A stretch of DNA of 64,000 nt from CBDDDW01 sp965226805 (GTDB lineage Bacteria; Chloroflexota; Dehalococcoidia; Lucifugimonadales; JAGWBF01): positions 62,001 to 126,000 of the forward strand of contig CBDDDW010000030.1 of the NCBI GenBank assembly GCA_965226805.1, read 5' to 3'. Shown here piece by piece: positions 35,879 to 45,029 of the stretch (its first letter is position 1; every line of letters starts with the position of its first letter). Made by a program: the position numbers and the translations under genes. The notes below the pieces were generated by a model. It saw only the letters and a program-made list of their open reading frames with translations. It did no database searches and was not told the origin of the DNA.

Positions 35879-36024
35879 AGGCTGCGGAAGAAGGGGAGTG
35901 CAGAGGGGCGAAGCCCCTTTGCCGGGAGTCTGAGGGTGTCCCTCAGATGTGAATTCTTCCCCTTCCCTGGCCAGGAACACGGAAGGGATGGTCAGAAGGA
36001 TTGTTCAGCACACTGCTAGTAGGG
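35879..36024. repeat. Dispersed intergenic repeat, copy B
   Basis: A second copy of the element at 31464-31633, about 146 bp: AGGCTGCGGAAGAAGG, core GAGGGGCGAAGCCCCTTTG (stem GGGGC/GCCCC), CCGGGAGTCTGAGGGTGTCC, AATTCTTCCCC and a GGATGGTC...TTGTTCAGCAC tail. It lies between the halogenase-like and first amidohydrolase genes. The match extends over nearly its whole length apart from the insert in copy A. Confidence 0.85.
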
Positions 36025-36066
36025 GCTGACCCAGCGAAGTAAAAGGGACAGAGGAGAGCGCCAGCT

Positions 36067-37182
36067 ATGGCTGGATACAGAATCATATCTCAGGACGATC
36101 ACATCTATGAGCCTCCCGACCTGTGGACCAGCAGGATCGAGTCCAGGTACAGGGATAGAGCTCCCCAGGTTATTCGTGAAGAGGACGGCGACTGGTGGTA
36201 TTGCGACGGCATCAAGGGCCAGGGTGGTGGTGGTGGGGCGCAAGCAGGGCTGAGGTTCGAGCAACCGGAAAAGCAGAGTCTTGCGGACTTCTACGACAAC
36301 GTCAGGCCGGGTGGCTATATACCCGAAGAGCACATAAAGGACATGGATATCGACGGGCTGGACGTGAGCATGCTCTACCCCAGCGTAGGGCTCTTGCTCT
36401 ACAGTGTGCCGGATGGAGACCTCCTCAACGCAGTGTTCAGGACCTACAACGACTGGCTCGCCGAGTTTTGTCAGCCATTCCCGAGACGTCTGAAGGGAAT
36501 CGCCATGCTCAACATCGACGACGTTGAGACCGGGGTGAAGGAGCTGGAGCGCTGCGCGAAGATGGGGCTCATAGGAGCAATGATATCAGTGTATCCGCCC
36601 GAGGATAGATCGTATCAGTCTCTGGAGTACGAGCCCCTCTGGGCCGCCGCGCAGGACTTGCAGATGCCCCTCAGCCTGCACACAGGGACCCACAGACCCA
36701 CAACAGGAGAGGCCGCCCACAATCCAGTTTTAAGCTCGTCATACGTGGCCAACCTGGATCATTGGGTCCGGATGTCCCTTGGCCACCTGATTTTCAGCGG
36801 CGTGTTTGAGCGCTATCCCAAACTACAGATAGGTTCCATCGAGCTGGAGATCTCCTGGGCGCCCCATTTCCTGGACCGGCTGGACTACACGTACACACAA
36901 AGGCCATCGGAGGCCGTCTCTTACCGCTACAAAGAGGACATGCTCCCAAGCGACTATTTCCATCGAAACGTGTTTCTCGGGTTCCAGGAAGATGCCCTTG
37001 GAATAAGGGACCGCCACATAATTGGGGTCGATCAGATCCAATGGGGCTCCGACTATCCCCACTTCGAATCGACCTTCCCGCGGAGCCGCGAGATCCTTGA
37101 GGAGATTCTGGCCGACTGCACCGATGAGGAGAAGGCCAAAATCGTCGGTGGCAATGCCGCCCGGGTGTACCACCTAGACTAG
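36067..37182 (+). CDS. Amidohydrolase 2 family protein, paralogue 1
   Basis: A 371-residue metal-dependent hydrolase of the Amidohydro_2/ACMSD-like family (COG2159 type). It opens GYRIISQDDHIYEPPDLW, the metal-binding start of the barrel. Later blocks are PLSLHTGTH (barrel His), YLEL-like FERYPKLQIGSIELE, and WGSDYPHFESTFPRSREIL carrying the catalytic Asp. Relatives decarboxylate or hydrolyse aromatic and heterocyclic acids. The block EDMLPSDYFHRNVF is identical in the three tandem paralogues at 40040-43527. A Gly run (GQGGGGGAQ, about 57-65) replaces the usual loop. RBS is GAGGAGAG. Confidence 0.9.
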   Translation: MAGYRIISQDDHIYEPPDLWTSRIESRYRDRAPQVIREEDGDWWYCDGIKGQGGGGGAQAGLRFEQPEKQSLADFYDNVRPGGYIPEEHIKDMDIDGLDVSMLYPSVGLLLYSVPDGDLLNAVFRTYNDWLAEFCQPFPRRLKGIAMLNIDDVETGVKELERCAKMGLIGAMISVYPPEDRSYQSLEYEPLWAAAQDLQMPLSLHTGTHRPTTGEAAHNPVLSSSYVANLDHWVRMSLGHLIFSGVFERYPKLQIGSIELEISWAPHFLDRLDYTYTQRPSEAVSYRYKEDMLPSDYFHRNVFLGFQEDALGIRDRHIIGVDQIQWGSDYPHFESTFPRSREILEEILADCTDEEKAKIVGGNAARVYHLD

Positions 37183-37348
37183 ATCAGGCCTCCTCCTGGG
37201 GCGTCACTGCTGTGATGCGACCCTGGCAGTCCAGAGAGCCGGGGCCCGTAATGAGCCTCTCGTCCCGGCCCGCCTTGCAGCCGTGGCGCCCTCCCGGCAT
37301 AGAGCCCCTTGGCACCGACCAGCGCAGTACGAAAGGAGACTGAGTGAG

Positions 37349-38509
37349 ATGGCCCTTCCAGAGCGGATGAAATTCGGAATTTTCATGGCGCCTTTTCACC
37401 GGGTTCCAGAGAATCCTACACTGGCCCTGGAGCGGGACCTTGAGCTGGTCCAATGGCTCGATACTCTGGGCTATGACGAAGCCTGGATCGGGGAGCACCA
37501 CAGCGCGGGATGGGAGACCATAGCTGCCCCGGAAATCTTCATGGCGGTGGCAGCGGAGCGCACTCGGAATATCATGCTGGGCACAGGGGTAACCAGCCTG
37601 CCCTACCACCATCCTTTTATGGTAGCCGAGCGCATGGTCCTTTTGGACCACCTTACACGGGGCCGGGTCATGCTGGGAGTTGGGCCGGGCGCCCTTCCCT
37701 CGGACGCATATATGCTGGGCATCGATTCGACTCGGCAACGGGAGATGATGGATGAGTCCCTGGGGATAATCCTTCGGCTGTTCACCGAGTCCGACCCGAT
37801 AACCTATGAAAGCGACTGGTTCGTGTTGCGGGAGGCCATGCTTCAGATTCGGCCCTATCAGCGGCCCTACATGCCGATAGCTGTGGCGGCGGCCCAGTCG
37901 CCGGCCGGCCCTGCGTTGGCGGGCAAGCACGGCGCGGCGGTCCTGTCGGCCAGCCTGCCGCGTGACACCTCCCCCACCGATCTTGGGTACCTGTGGGGTA
38001 TTGCCGAGGAGTCGGCCGCGGAACACGGGAAGACGGTGAGCCGGAAGGACTGGCGGCTGGTGATTCCGGTCCACCTGGCGGAGAGCCGCGAGGAGGCGAT
38101 CAATGACGCTCGCTTGGGAGCGGGTCGCTGGGAGATCGAGTATTTCGATGAGACACTGGGCAGAAAACCCCAATTCGACGGCCCCATGGAAAAGATAATC
38201 GAGCAAATGGCGGATGCCGGGCTGTGGATAGTGGGTACTCCCGATGACTGTATTGAAGCAATCTACCGCCTTGACGAGAGGAGTGGTGGGTTCGGGGGGC
38301 TCCTGGTGACGGCCAACGAATGGGCTCCGAGAGAGAAGGTGCTTCACAGCTACGAGCTGCTGGCCCGCTACGTGATGCCCCATTTCCAGGGGTCGCTAGC
38401 AGCCCTGACGGCGTCCAACCAGTGGTCCAAAGACCACGTAGACCAGCTCATTTCCATGAGGACTGGTGCTATAGACAAGGCCAAAGCCGCCTGGACAGAG
38501 CGGAAATAA
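37349..38509 (+). CDS. LLM-class flavin-dependent oxidoreductase 2
   Basis: A 386-residue luciferase-like monooxygenase: MKFGIFMAPFHRVPENPTLA, YDEAWIGEHHSAGWETIAAP, NIMLGTGVTSLPYHHPFMVA, and LDHLTRGRVMLGVGPGALPSD are characteristic of the alkanal-monooxygenase/limonene-monooxygenase branch. The ATG at 37349 follows AAAGGAG about 11 nt upstream; the frame is open back to 37283 but without a ribosome-binding site. An EthD-type gene follows 59 bp downstream and may function with it. The substrate is unknown. Confidence 0.92.
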   Translation: MALPERMKFGIFMAPFHRVPENPTLALERDLELVQWLDTLGYDEAWIGEHHSAGWETIAAPEIFMAVAAERTRNIMLGTGVTSLPYHHPFMVAERMVLLDHLTRGRVMLGVGPGALPSDAYMLGIDSTRQREMMDESLGIILRLFTESDPITYESDWFVLREAMLQIRPYQRPYMPIAVAAAQSPAGPALAGKHGAAVLSASLPRDTSPTDLGYLWGIAEESAAEHGKTVSRKDWRLVIPVHLAESREEAINDARLGAGRWEIEYFDETLGRKPQFDGPMEKIIEQMADAGLWIVGTPDDCIEAIYRLDERSGGFGGLLVTANEWAPREKVLHSYELLARYVMPHFQGSLAALTASNQWSKDHVDQLISMRTGAIDKAKAAWTERK

Positions 38510-38568
38510 TGGAGACACTACCCTACCTATTCTGGGGCTCTCATCAGGTCCGATTGAGGTGCTGAAAC

Positions 38569-38883
38569 ATGATCCGAATAATGGGGCTTTATCCCAACGA
38601 GTCAGGTAAAAAGTTCGACTTGGATTACTACGTGAACAAGCATTTGCCGTTGCTACACCAGCGCCTAGACCCACTAGGATTGGTTCGGGCCGAAATAGAC
38701 AAGGGTGTCAGTGGTCTCGAGGCCGGTGAGCCGGCGCCATACATTGCCGTAGCCTATTTGTATTTCAATTCTGTAGAAGAATTTCAAACGGCGCTCGCGA
38801 CCCACAGCGCAGAACTCATGGCGGATATTCCCAATTACACCAACATTCAGCCACAAATTCAAATCAGCGAGATCGCCGATTAG
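38569..38883 (+). CDS. EthD family protein
   Basis: A 104-residue dimeric alpha-beta-barrel protein of the EthD family: MIRIMGLYPNESGKKFDLDYYVNKHLPLL at the start, with the typical DxxYYxxxHxPL pattern, and YLYFNSVEEFQTALATHSAE in the middle. EthD was first described in the ethyl tert-butyl ether degradation cluster; homologues act as small ring-modifying or accessory proteins. It follows LLM oxidoreductase 2 on the same strand, consistent with a shared pathway. It converges on the alpha/beta hydrolase at 38900. Confidence 0.9.
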   Translation: MIRIMGLYPNESGKKFDLDYYVNKHLPLLHQRLDPLGLVRAEIDKGVSGLEAGEPAPYIAVAYLYFNSVEEFQTALATHSAELMADIPNYTNIQPQIQISEIAD

Positions 38884-38899
38884 GCAGGCAGCGGCGTGA

Positions 38900-39706
38900 T
38901 CATACCTCTCCCCTCGCTGGCAGCACCTCCTCGGCGAACTTGGCCAGTTCCGCGTTGAACTTCTCGGGCTCCGACCAGGGCAGGGCGTGGCCGCTACGTT
39001 CAAAGTATATAAGCTTGGAGTTGGGCATCGCGTCGTTCATGGATTTCGCCATCTCCGGAGTGATATGCCCGTACTTGGCCCAGCAGACCAGCGTCGGAAG
39101 GCGCACCTGGGGCAAGAAGGGGCGCCAGTCCGCGTAGTACGCCTCCTTCACTGTGACAGAGTGGGTGGACGCGGGAGTTTTCATACGCTCGTAGGCCATC
39201 CAATTCACCACGTCCTCTTCCTCCGGCGCCTCTGGGCCGAGCATGCGAACGACTCCCTCCTTGCAGTAGCGCAGCGGGTGGCGCTGGATCGCGTCTAGCT
39301 GTTCTCGGAGCACCTCCTCGGGTTCGGGTCTCGCGGGCCGCTGGTCCACATTAACATAACCCGAGAGCCGCTCTTCGCCGAACTGCTGTATGTAGCTCCA
39401 TATAATTGATCCTCCCAGTGACCAACCCACCGCTACAACTCTCTCCAGGCCAAGCACTTCCAGCATCTGCCGAAAGTCACGAGCGAACTGGGCGAGGCTG
39501 TGGCCGCTGTCGGTCTTCCCCGACTCGCCCCGGCCCCTCACATCCATCGCTACCACCCTGAACCGGCGGGCCAGCTCAGGGATGTTCTTCTTCCAGAAAT
39601 TGGTGGTGAGGGTCTCGCCGGGAATCAAGAAGATGCCTGAGCTACCCCTCGGGCCTTCGTCCACATAGTGTATCGGTACCTCGTCTTCCGTCTCCATGTA
39701 GGGCAT
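38900..39706 (-). CDS. Alpha/beta hydrolase
   Basis: A 268-residue alpha/beta hydrolase with nucleophile elbow VVAVGWSLGGSIIWSYIQQF (Ser about 94), FRVVAMDVRGRGESGKTD before it, and the terminal His in IYFERSGHALPWSEPEKF. The overall pattern resembles non-heme peroxidase/esterase-type hydrolases. The position usually held by the acid residue reads WAKYGHITPEM rather than the common G(E/K)xD, so the acid may be displaced. It runs opposite to the neighbouring LLM/EthD and amidohydrolase genes. Confidence 0.9.
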   Translation of the reverse strand: MPYMETEDEVPIHYVDEGPRGSSGIFLIPGETLTTNFWKKNIPELARRFRVVAMDVRGRGESGKTDSGHSLAQFARDFRQMLEVLGLERVVAVGWSLGGSIIWSYIQQFGEERLSGYVNVDQRPARPEPEEVLREQLDAIQRHPLRYCKEGVVRMLGPEAPEEEDVVNWMAYERMKTPASTHSVTVKEAYYADWRPFLPQVRLPTLVCWAKYGHITPEMAKSMNDAMPNSKLIYFERSGHALPWSEPEKFNAELAKFAEEVLPARGEV

Positions 39707-39780
39707 TCTTGCGTCCTCCGGGCTCAGGCTTTCTTGGAGCCATCGTAATCCATCCCCTGAAGTGTGGCAATACGCGCGCC

Positions 39781-39872
39781 CGGCAGCGCCCGGCAGCGCC
39801 CGGGTGCGACCGTATCCCCTGTTGAGCGGCGCAGGTAGATTGAGCAGCGCCCGGCAGCGCCCGGGTGCGACC
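39781..39872. repeat. Pair of 31-bp GC-rich direct repeats
   Basis: Two copies (39781-39811 and 39842-39872) share 29 of 31 bases, ending CGGCAGCGCCCGGGTGCGAC. They are 61 bp apart start to start. Each copy itself contains a repeated CAGCGCCCGG unit. They occupy the 333-bp gap upstream of amidohydrolase paralogue 2; nothing else is recognisable there. Confidence 0.8.
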
Positions 39873-40039
39873 CTTAGGTCTTCTGGTTGACCATCGGCCG
39901 GCCCCTTCTATCGAAGATGGCACGCGGAATTGACACCCTGATAGGACCTAGATTAAACTCGTGCTAGAGTTGATACTATGTAGGCATCGGATGCCTGTCT
40001 GAGTATCAGCCATAGTATTACGGCAGGGAGGCGCCGGAT

Positions 40040-41161
40040 ATGGGCGGCTACAGGATAATCTCCTCTGACGATCATATAATGGAGCCACTGGATCTTTGGA
40101 TCAACAGGATCGAGCCCAAGTACAGGGATCGAGCCCCCCAAGTGGTCCGCATGGAGGATGGCGGCGATTGGTGGTTCTGCGACGGTATACGGGGGCTGCC
40201 GGCTTCGTCCGCCGCACAGGTGGGCCTGAGATTCGAAGACCCTGGGAAGCTGACTTACGCAGACATATACGAGAACGTGCCTCTCGGCGGGTACATACCC
40301 GAGGAGCACGCCAAGGACATGGACGCTGACGGGGTCGATATAAGCGTGGTCTATCCTACTGTGGGTCTCAGTCTCTACGCGATTCCGGATAGCGAGCTGG
40401 TGACTGAAATGTGCAGGACCTATAACGATTGGCTGGCTGAGTACTGCAAGCCCATCCCTAGTCGCCTTAAGGGCGTCGCGATGATCAACGTAGACGACGT
40501 CGGGATAGGCATCCGGGAGATGGAGCGTTGCGCTAAGATGGGGCTTACCGGGGCCATGGTAACCGTGTATCCAAACGAGGATAGGTCCTACGATTTTCCT
40601 GAGTACGAACCCCTTTGGGCTACGGCCCAGGAGTTGGGAATGCCTCTCAGCCTGCATGCGGGCACGTACCGCACTACAACTACACATGCCCCCGTGAAAA
40701 ACTTGATGGGAAAGCCGTCTTTCTATGCCAGCCTGGACCACTGGATGCGGATCTCTTTGGCCAATATGATCTTCAGCGGTGTGTTCGAACGTTTCCCGAA
40801 TCTACAGGTGGGGTCGATCGAGACTGAGCTCTGCTGGGTACCTCATTTCCTGGACAGGATGGACTACACGTTTTCACAGAGACCCCACGAGCAGGCCCCC
40901 TACCGTTTCAAGGAGGACATGTTGCCCAGCGACTACTTCCACCGCAACGTGTTCATGAGTTTCCAGGAGGATGTCCTGGGGATACAGCTTCGCCACATCA
41001 TAGGGGTGAACACCCTCCAGTGGGGCTCGGACTATCCCCACGTTGAGGGCACCTTCCCGCGGAGCCGTCAGATCCTTGAGGACATACTCGCTGATTGTAC
41101 CGAGGAAGAGAAGGCCAAGATAGCCGGGGCCAATGCCGCGAGAGTCTACCGCCTGGACTGA
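40040..41161 (+). CDS. Amidohydrolase 2 family protein, paralogue 2
   Basis: A 373-residue paralogue in the tandem set, beginning GGYRIISSDDHIMEPLDLW. Shared blocks include GGYIPEEHAKDMDADGVDIS, CAKMGLTGAMVTVYP, PLSLHAGTYR, EDMLPSDYFHRNVF and LQWGSDYPHVEGTFPRS. GGAGGC lies before the ATG. The middle section (about 215-235) differs from the other copies (THAPVKNLMGKPSF), a region likely to shape the substrate pocket. The reaction is unknown: family members are metal-dependent hydrolases and decarboxylases. Confidence 0.9.
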   Translation: MGGYRIISSDDHIMEPLDLWINRIEPKYRDRAPQVVRMEDGGDWWFCDGIRGLPASSAAQVGLRFEDPGKLTYADIYENVPLGGYIPEEHAKDMDADGVDISVVYPTVGLSLYAIPDSELVTEMCRTYNDWLAEYCKPIPSRLKGVAMINVDDVGIGIREMERCAKMGLTGAMVTVYPNEDRSYDFPEYEPLWATAQELGMPLSLHAGTYRTTTTHAPVKNLMGKPSFYASLDHWMRISLANMIFSGVFERFPNLQVGSIETELCWVPHFLDRMDYTFSQRPHEQAPYRFKEDMLPSDYFHRNVFMSFQEDVLGIQLRHIIGVNTLQWGSDYPHVEGTFPRSRQILEDILADCTEEEKAKIAGANAARVYRLD

Positions 41162-41259
41162 TCCCTCTGGCGCTTGATCGTGCTCTTGGGACGCACAAGA
41201 TTCCCTCAAAGGGTCCAGTCTGCCAGGAAGAGTTTAATGGGGAGGCGAGCGTTTCGAAT

Positions 41260-42378
41260 ATGGGAGATCTCAGAATTCTTTCTTCCGACGACCACGTCGT
41301 AGAGCCCAAAGATCTTTGGACGAGCAGGATAGAGGCTAGGTATCGCGACCGGGCGCCCCGAGTGACGAGGCTAGAGGACGGCAGCGACTGGTGGTTCTGT
41401 GACGGAATCCAGGGGAGCCCGGCCACCGCCGGCGCCCAGGCCGGAAGGCGGTTCGATAACCCGGAGGGCCTGACCCTTGTCGAACAGTACGAAAACGTCC
41501 GGGCGGGTGGCTACATCCCTGAAGAGCATATTAAGGACATGGAAATCGACGGGATAGACGTGAGCATTCTCTATCCCACCGTCGGCCTTAACCTATACTA
41601 CGTCCCGAACGGAGAGCTGCTAGACCGCCTGTTCGGTATCTACAACGATTGGCTTGCCGAGTTCTGCAGACCTTACCCCAGTCGCCTCAAGGGTATAGCG
41701 ATGCTCAATGTCGACGATGTACAGATAGGAGTCAGGGAGCTGGAGCGCTGTGCTGGCATGGGTTTGGTGGGGGCCATGATCACGGTGCACCCGCCCAGGC
41801 AGCGGTCATATGACTTGCCCATGTACGAGCCATTATGGGCGGCGGCCGAGGACTTGAAGATGCCCCTGAGCCTCCACATCTCAACGAATCGCCCCGAGGA
41901 CGGGAAGGAGTTCATGGCCGAGATGACGTCGGCCGCCTTCTCCTGCAACGTGGACCACTGGGTCCGTATGTCCCTGGCCAACATTATCTATGCCGGGGTA
42001 TTCGAGCGATACCCAAAGCTACGGGTCGGCTCTATTGAAATGGAGATGTCCTGGGTGCCCCACTTCGTGGAGCGTATGGACTACACGTACACCCAGAGGA
42101 CCCGCGAGTACAACCCCTACCGGTACAAGGAAGACATGCTGCCCAGTGACTACTTCCACCGCAACGTGTTCCTGGGTTTCCAGGAGGACGCCATTGGTAT
42201 AAGGATGCGGGACCTGATAGGAGTGGACAAGCTCCTGTGGGGCTCGGACTATCCCCACGTGGAGTCCACCTTCCCCAAGAGCCATGAGATTCTCGATGAG
42301 ATCCTGGCCGATTGCACCGAAGAGGAGAAGGTAAAGATCGTAGGCGCCAACGCCGCCCGGGTCTACGGTCTCGACTAG
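41260..42378 (+). CDS. Amidohydrolase 2 family protein, paralogue 3
   Basis: A 372-residue paralogue. The ATG at 41260 aligns with the other copies (MGDLRILSSDDHVVEPKDLW); the GGGGAGG upstream is rather far (14 nt), and the frame is open back to 41095 inside paralogue 2, which is rejected. Conserved blocks include GGYIPEEHIKDMEIDGIDVS, PLSLHISTNR, EDMLPSDYFHRNVF and LLWGSDYPHVESTFPKS. The gap to paralogue 2 is 98 bp and to paralogue 4 is 36 bp, so the three are likely one transcript. Confidence 0.9.
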   Translation: MGDLRILSSDDHVVEPKDLWTSRIEARYRDRAPRVTRLEDGSDWWFCDGIQGSPATAGAQAGRRFDNPEGLTLVEQYENVRAGGYIPEEHIKDMEIDGIDVSILYPTVGLNLYYVPNGELLDRLFGIYNDWLAEFCRPYPSRLKGIAMLNVDDVQIGVRELERCAGMGLVGAMITVHPPRQRSYDLPMYEPLWAAAEDLKMPLSLHISTNRPEDGKEFMAEMTSAAFSCNVDHWVRMSLANIIYAGVFERYPKLRVGSIEMEMSWVPHFVERMDYTYTQRTREYNPYRYKEDMLPSDYFHRNVFLGFQEDAIGIRMRDLIGVDKLLWGSDYPHVESTFPKSHEILDEILADCTEEEKVKIVGANAARVYGLD

Positions 42379-42414
42379 GACGTTAACACCCAAGGAGCCT
42401 GAGGAGGGACGAGA

Positions 42415-43527
42415 ATGGCGAGCTACAGGATCATATCCTCCGACGACCACGTGACTGAGACTCCTGACCTCTGGACCAGCCGAGTGGAGCCGCAATTCAG
42501 AGAAAGGGCGCCCAGCGTCGTTCGGAGGGAGGACGGCGACTGGTGGTTCTGCGACGGCCTGCGGGTGATGTTCGCCCAAGGATCTCAGGCGGGCTTGCGC
42601 TTCGACGACCCTCAGGCGCTAAAAGTCACCGACATCGTTGAGAACGCCCGCCCGGGGGGCTACATCGCCGAAGAGCACGTTAAGGACATGGACCTAGACG
42701 GACTGGACGTGAGTATCATCTACCCCACTGTAGGGCTCACTCTTTACGGCGTGCCCGACTCTGAGCTGTTCAGTGAGGTGTGCCGCGTCTACAACGATTG
42801 GGTGGGTGAGCACTGCCTGTCCTTCCGAGACCGGCTAAAGGGTATCGGCATGGTGAACCTGGACGACGTAGAAGCCGGCATCACGGAAATGCGGCGATGC
42901 CGTTCCCTCGGGTTGGTGGGGGCGATGGTCACGGTATACCCGCCCCAGAACAGGCCCTTCGGTTCCCAGGAGTACGAGCCCTTCTGGGCGGCCGCCCAGG
43001 AGCTGGGCATGCCCCTTAGCCTCCACCTCGGGACCAACCGAGCTTTGCCCGGACAACCCGCTAGGGACTTCATGTTGGACCCCGTTGGCTTCGCCAACAG
43101 AGACTTAAGCGTGCGCACCTCTCTTGCACAGCTGATTTTAGGCGGGGTTTTCGAGAGGTACCCGAAGCTCATGGTGGGAGGCATCGAGACCGAGCTCTCC
43201 TGGATTCCCCACTTCTTGAACCGTATGGATTACGTCTACACCCAGAAGCCCATCGAGTTCGCCCCGATACGGTTCGGTGAGGACATGTTGCCCAGCGACT
43301 ACTTCCACCGCAACGTCTTCATCAGCTTCCAGGAGGACGCCGTGGGCGTTCGGCTTCGGGACATCATAGGGGTGGACAACCTGCAGTGGGGCTCTGACTA
43401 TCCCCACGTGGAGTCCACCTTTCCGAGGAGCCGTGAGATTCTCGATGAGATTTTGGCGGATTGCAGCGAAGAGGAGAAGGCGAAGATCGTAGGCGCAAAT
43501 GCCGCCAGGGTCTACGGTCTCGAATAG
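42415..43527 (+). CDS. Amidohydrolase 2 family protein, paralogue 4
   Basis: A 370-residue paralogue starting ASYRIISSDDHVTETPDLW. It carries the same late blocks (EDMLPSDYFHRNVF, LQWGSDYPHVESTFPRS) but differs most near the entrance loops: it has DHVTET instead of DHxxEP at the start, RRCRSLGLVGAMV instead of the xxCAKMG block, and LGTNRALPGQ instead of the usual HTGT region. It therefore may prefer a different substrate. Its stop lies just inside the end of the convergent LLM gene region. Confidence 0.9.
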   Translation: MASYRIISSDDHVTETPDLWTSRVEPQFRERAPSVVRREDGDWWFCDGLRVMFAQGSQAGLRFDDPQALKVTDIVENARPGGYIAEEHVKDMDLDGLDVSIIYPTVGLTLYGVPDSELFSEVCRVYNDWVGEHCLSFRDRLKGIGMVNLDDVEAGITEMRRCRSLGLVGAMVTVYPPQNRPFGSQEYEPFWAAAQELGMPLSLHLGTNRALPGQPARDFMLDPVGFANRDLSVRTSLAQLILGGVFERYPKLMVGGIETELSWIPHFLNRMDYVYTQKPIEFAPIRFGEDMLPSDYFHRNVFISFQEDAVGVRLRDIIGVDNLQWGSDYPHVESTFPRSREILDEILADCSEEEKAKIVGANAARVYGLE

Positions 43528-43537
43528 GGATCGACGT

Positions 43538-44723
43538 CTAGGTCCGCGCCTGCGCCGCCCGCTCCTCCGACTTCTTGAACTCGGGGATGACGTACTTCCC
43601 GAAGAGTTCTATGGACTTCATCACCTTCTCGTGGGGGATGGTTTCCGTCTGCATCATGACCATGAGCTGGTCGCAACCGGCTTCCTCGTGCAGCTTGATC
43701 CCCCTGATGCAGCTTTCTGGGTCCCCACCTATAGCCAACCCCCCGGTCACACAGGGTGTCGGCATCGAACTGGTTCCATTGCGCCTCGGCGAATGTCGCC
43801 GCACCGTAGCCTTTCACGTAGCTACTTGCTGTGTCCCCCTGATCCTCCACCTTGACGTCGCTCAAGGCCTTGACATTCCAGAGCAGGTGGTCGGGTACGC
43901 CGCCCCAGTTCTCCACCAGCCTGGCGTATATGTCCTTCTGGGCCTGGGCATAGGGGCGGTCCGGCCCGAAGAACCGCTTGATGGACTGGCCCGCCAGCTC
44001 TCGCCCCTCCCGGTTGTCCTCGGCGCAGATGCCAATGGTTGAGTTGGCCCACTGGTCGTTTATCGCTGAGCCCACGGGTCTGGCGTTGCGCACCCTCTCA
44101 CGGTAGGCCTGTATATGGGGTTTGAGCTGCTCCGGCGTGTTGGAGCCGAAGGACAGGATTCCGATGCCCTTATCAGCCGCCATCTCGTATGTAGAGGGCT
44201 GGAGGGCCGCCACCCAGATGGGAGGATGGGGTTTCTGGTAGGGCTTGGGGAACACATGGCGCGGAGGCACATTCCAGAAACGGCCCTCCCACTCGAACAT
44301 GTCCGACTCCCATATCTTGGGAACCATGGACAGGGACTCCTCCCACATGTCCCGGGTGTCCTTTGGGTCCAGGCCCATGCCCGTCTGCTCGTATGCCGCC
44401 GAGCGGCCCGTACCGAAATCGACCCGGCCGTTGGAAAGGTGGTCCAGCATGGCCACCCGTTCCGCGACCCGGATAGGATGGTGGTATGGCAGGACCACCA
44501 CGCCCAGGCCCAGCCTGATCCGCTTCGTCAATGCACTCAGGGCGCCGAAGAACACCTCTGGGCAGGGGGAGCTGGAGAATCCCGTGAGGAAGTGGTGCTC
44601 CACGAGCCAGATGTAGTCGAATCCCATTTCGTCGGCCAGCACACACTGCTCCAGGGTCTCTTGATACATCCGGTGCTCGTCCCCGGTGGAGCTCTGGATC
44701 TCGTACTGTATCCCGATCTTCAT
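43538..44723 (-). pseudogene. LLM-class flavin oxidoreductase 3, single-base frameshift
   Basis: The gene encodes a 394-residue luciferase-like monooxygenase: MKIGIQYEIQSSTGDEHRMY, MGFDYIWLVEHHFLTGFSSS, IRLGLGVVVLPYHHPIRVAE, YQKPHPPIWVAAL. The frame breaks at a run of six G (minus strand, about 43740-43745): one frame gives CDRGVGYRW and runs on as nonsense to 43512, while the other gives GGLAIGGDPESCIRG and the normal end FGKYVIPEFKKSEERA. The total length has exactly one base too many, so one extra G explains it. It may be a sequencing or assembly error, phase variation at the G tract, or a real mutation. Confidence 0.85.
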
Positions 44724-45029
44724 CAGCCCGTCCTTATTGAACCTCGATTGCCGCCGGTCTTGCCAATGTCTAGTGGTTAGTCCCTTTCTGTCACCACTTC
44801 GGCGAGCTCAGTGCAGGCTCTGAGCCGGAGGCGAAGGGTCTTGGGAGGTGGCAGATCCATCCTGTGAACCCAACCCCGCCACCAGATTCTTCGCTTCGCT
44901 CAGAAAGACAATTTTTAGTTGGCCTGAGCACTAGGCCTGGGCAATCCGGTTTCTAAGCCCACTCCATTGCAGGCATGCCGGAGCCGGCGTGGGTACCTTC
45001 ATGCCTATGTGGCGCTTGAGCCTTCCGCC
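44724..45029. other. Intergenic gap without recognisable content
   Basis: These 306 bp separate the third LLM gene from the aminotransferase gene. No open frame, tRNA or convincing promoter was seen. Confidence 0.4.

Noticed and set aside
37184..38383. 399-codon minus-strand frame over LLM oxidoreductase 2
   Set aside because: The plus-strand frame has full luciferase-family motifs; the opposite frame has none.
39776..39875. GC-rich repeats as a CRISPR array
   Set aside because: Only two units with overlapping internal repetition, no regular spacers and no cas genes.
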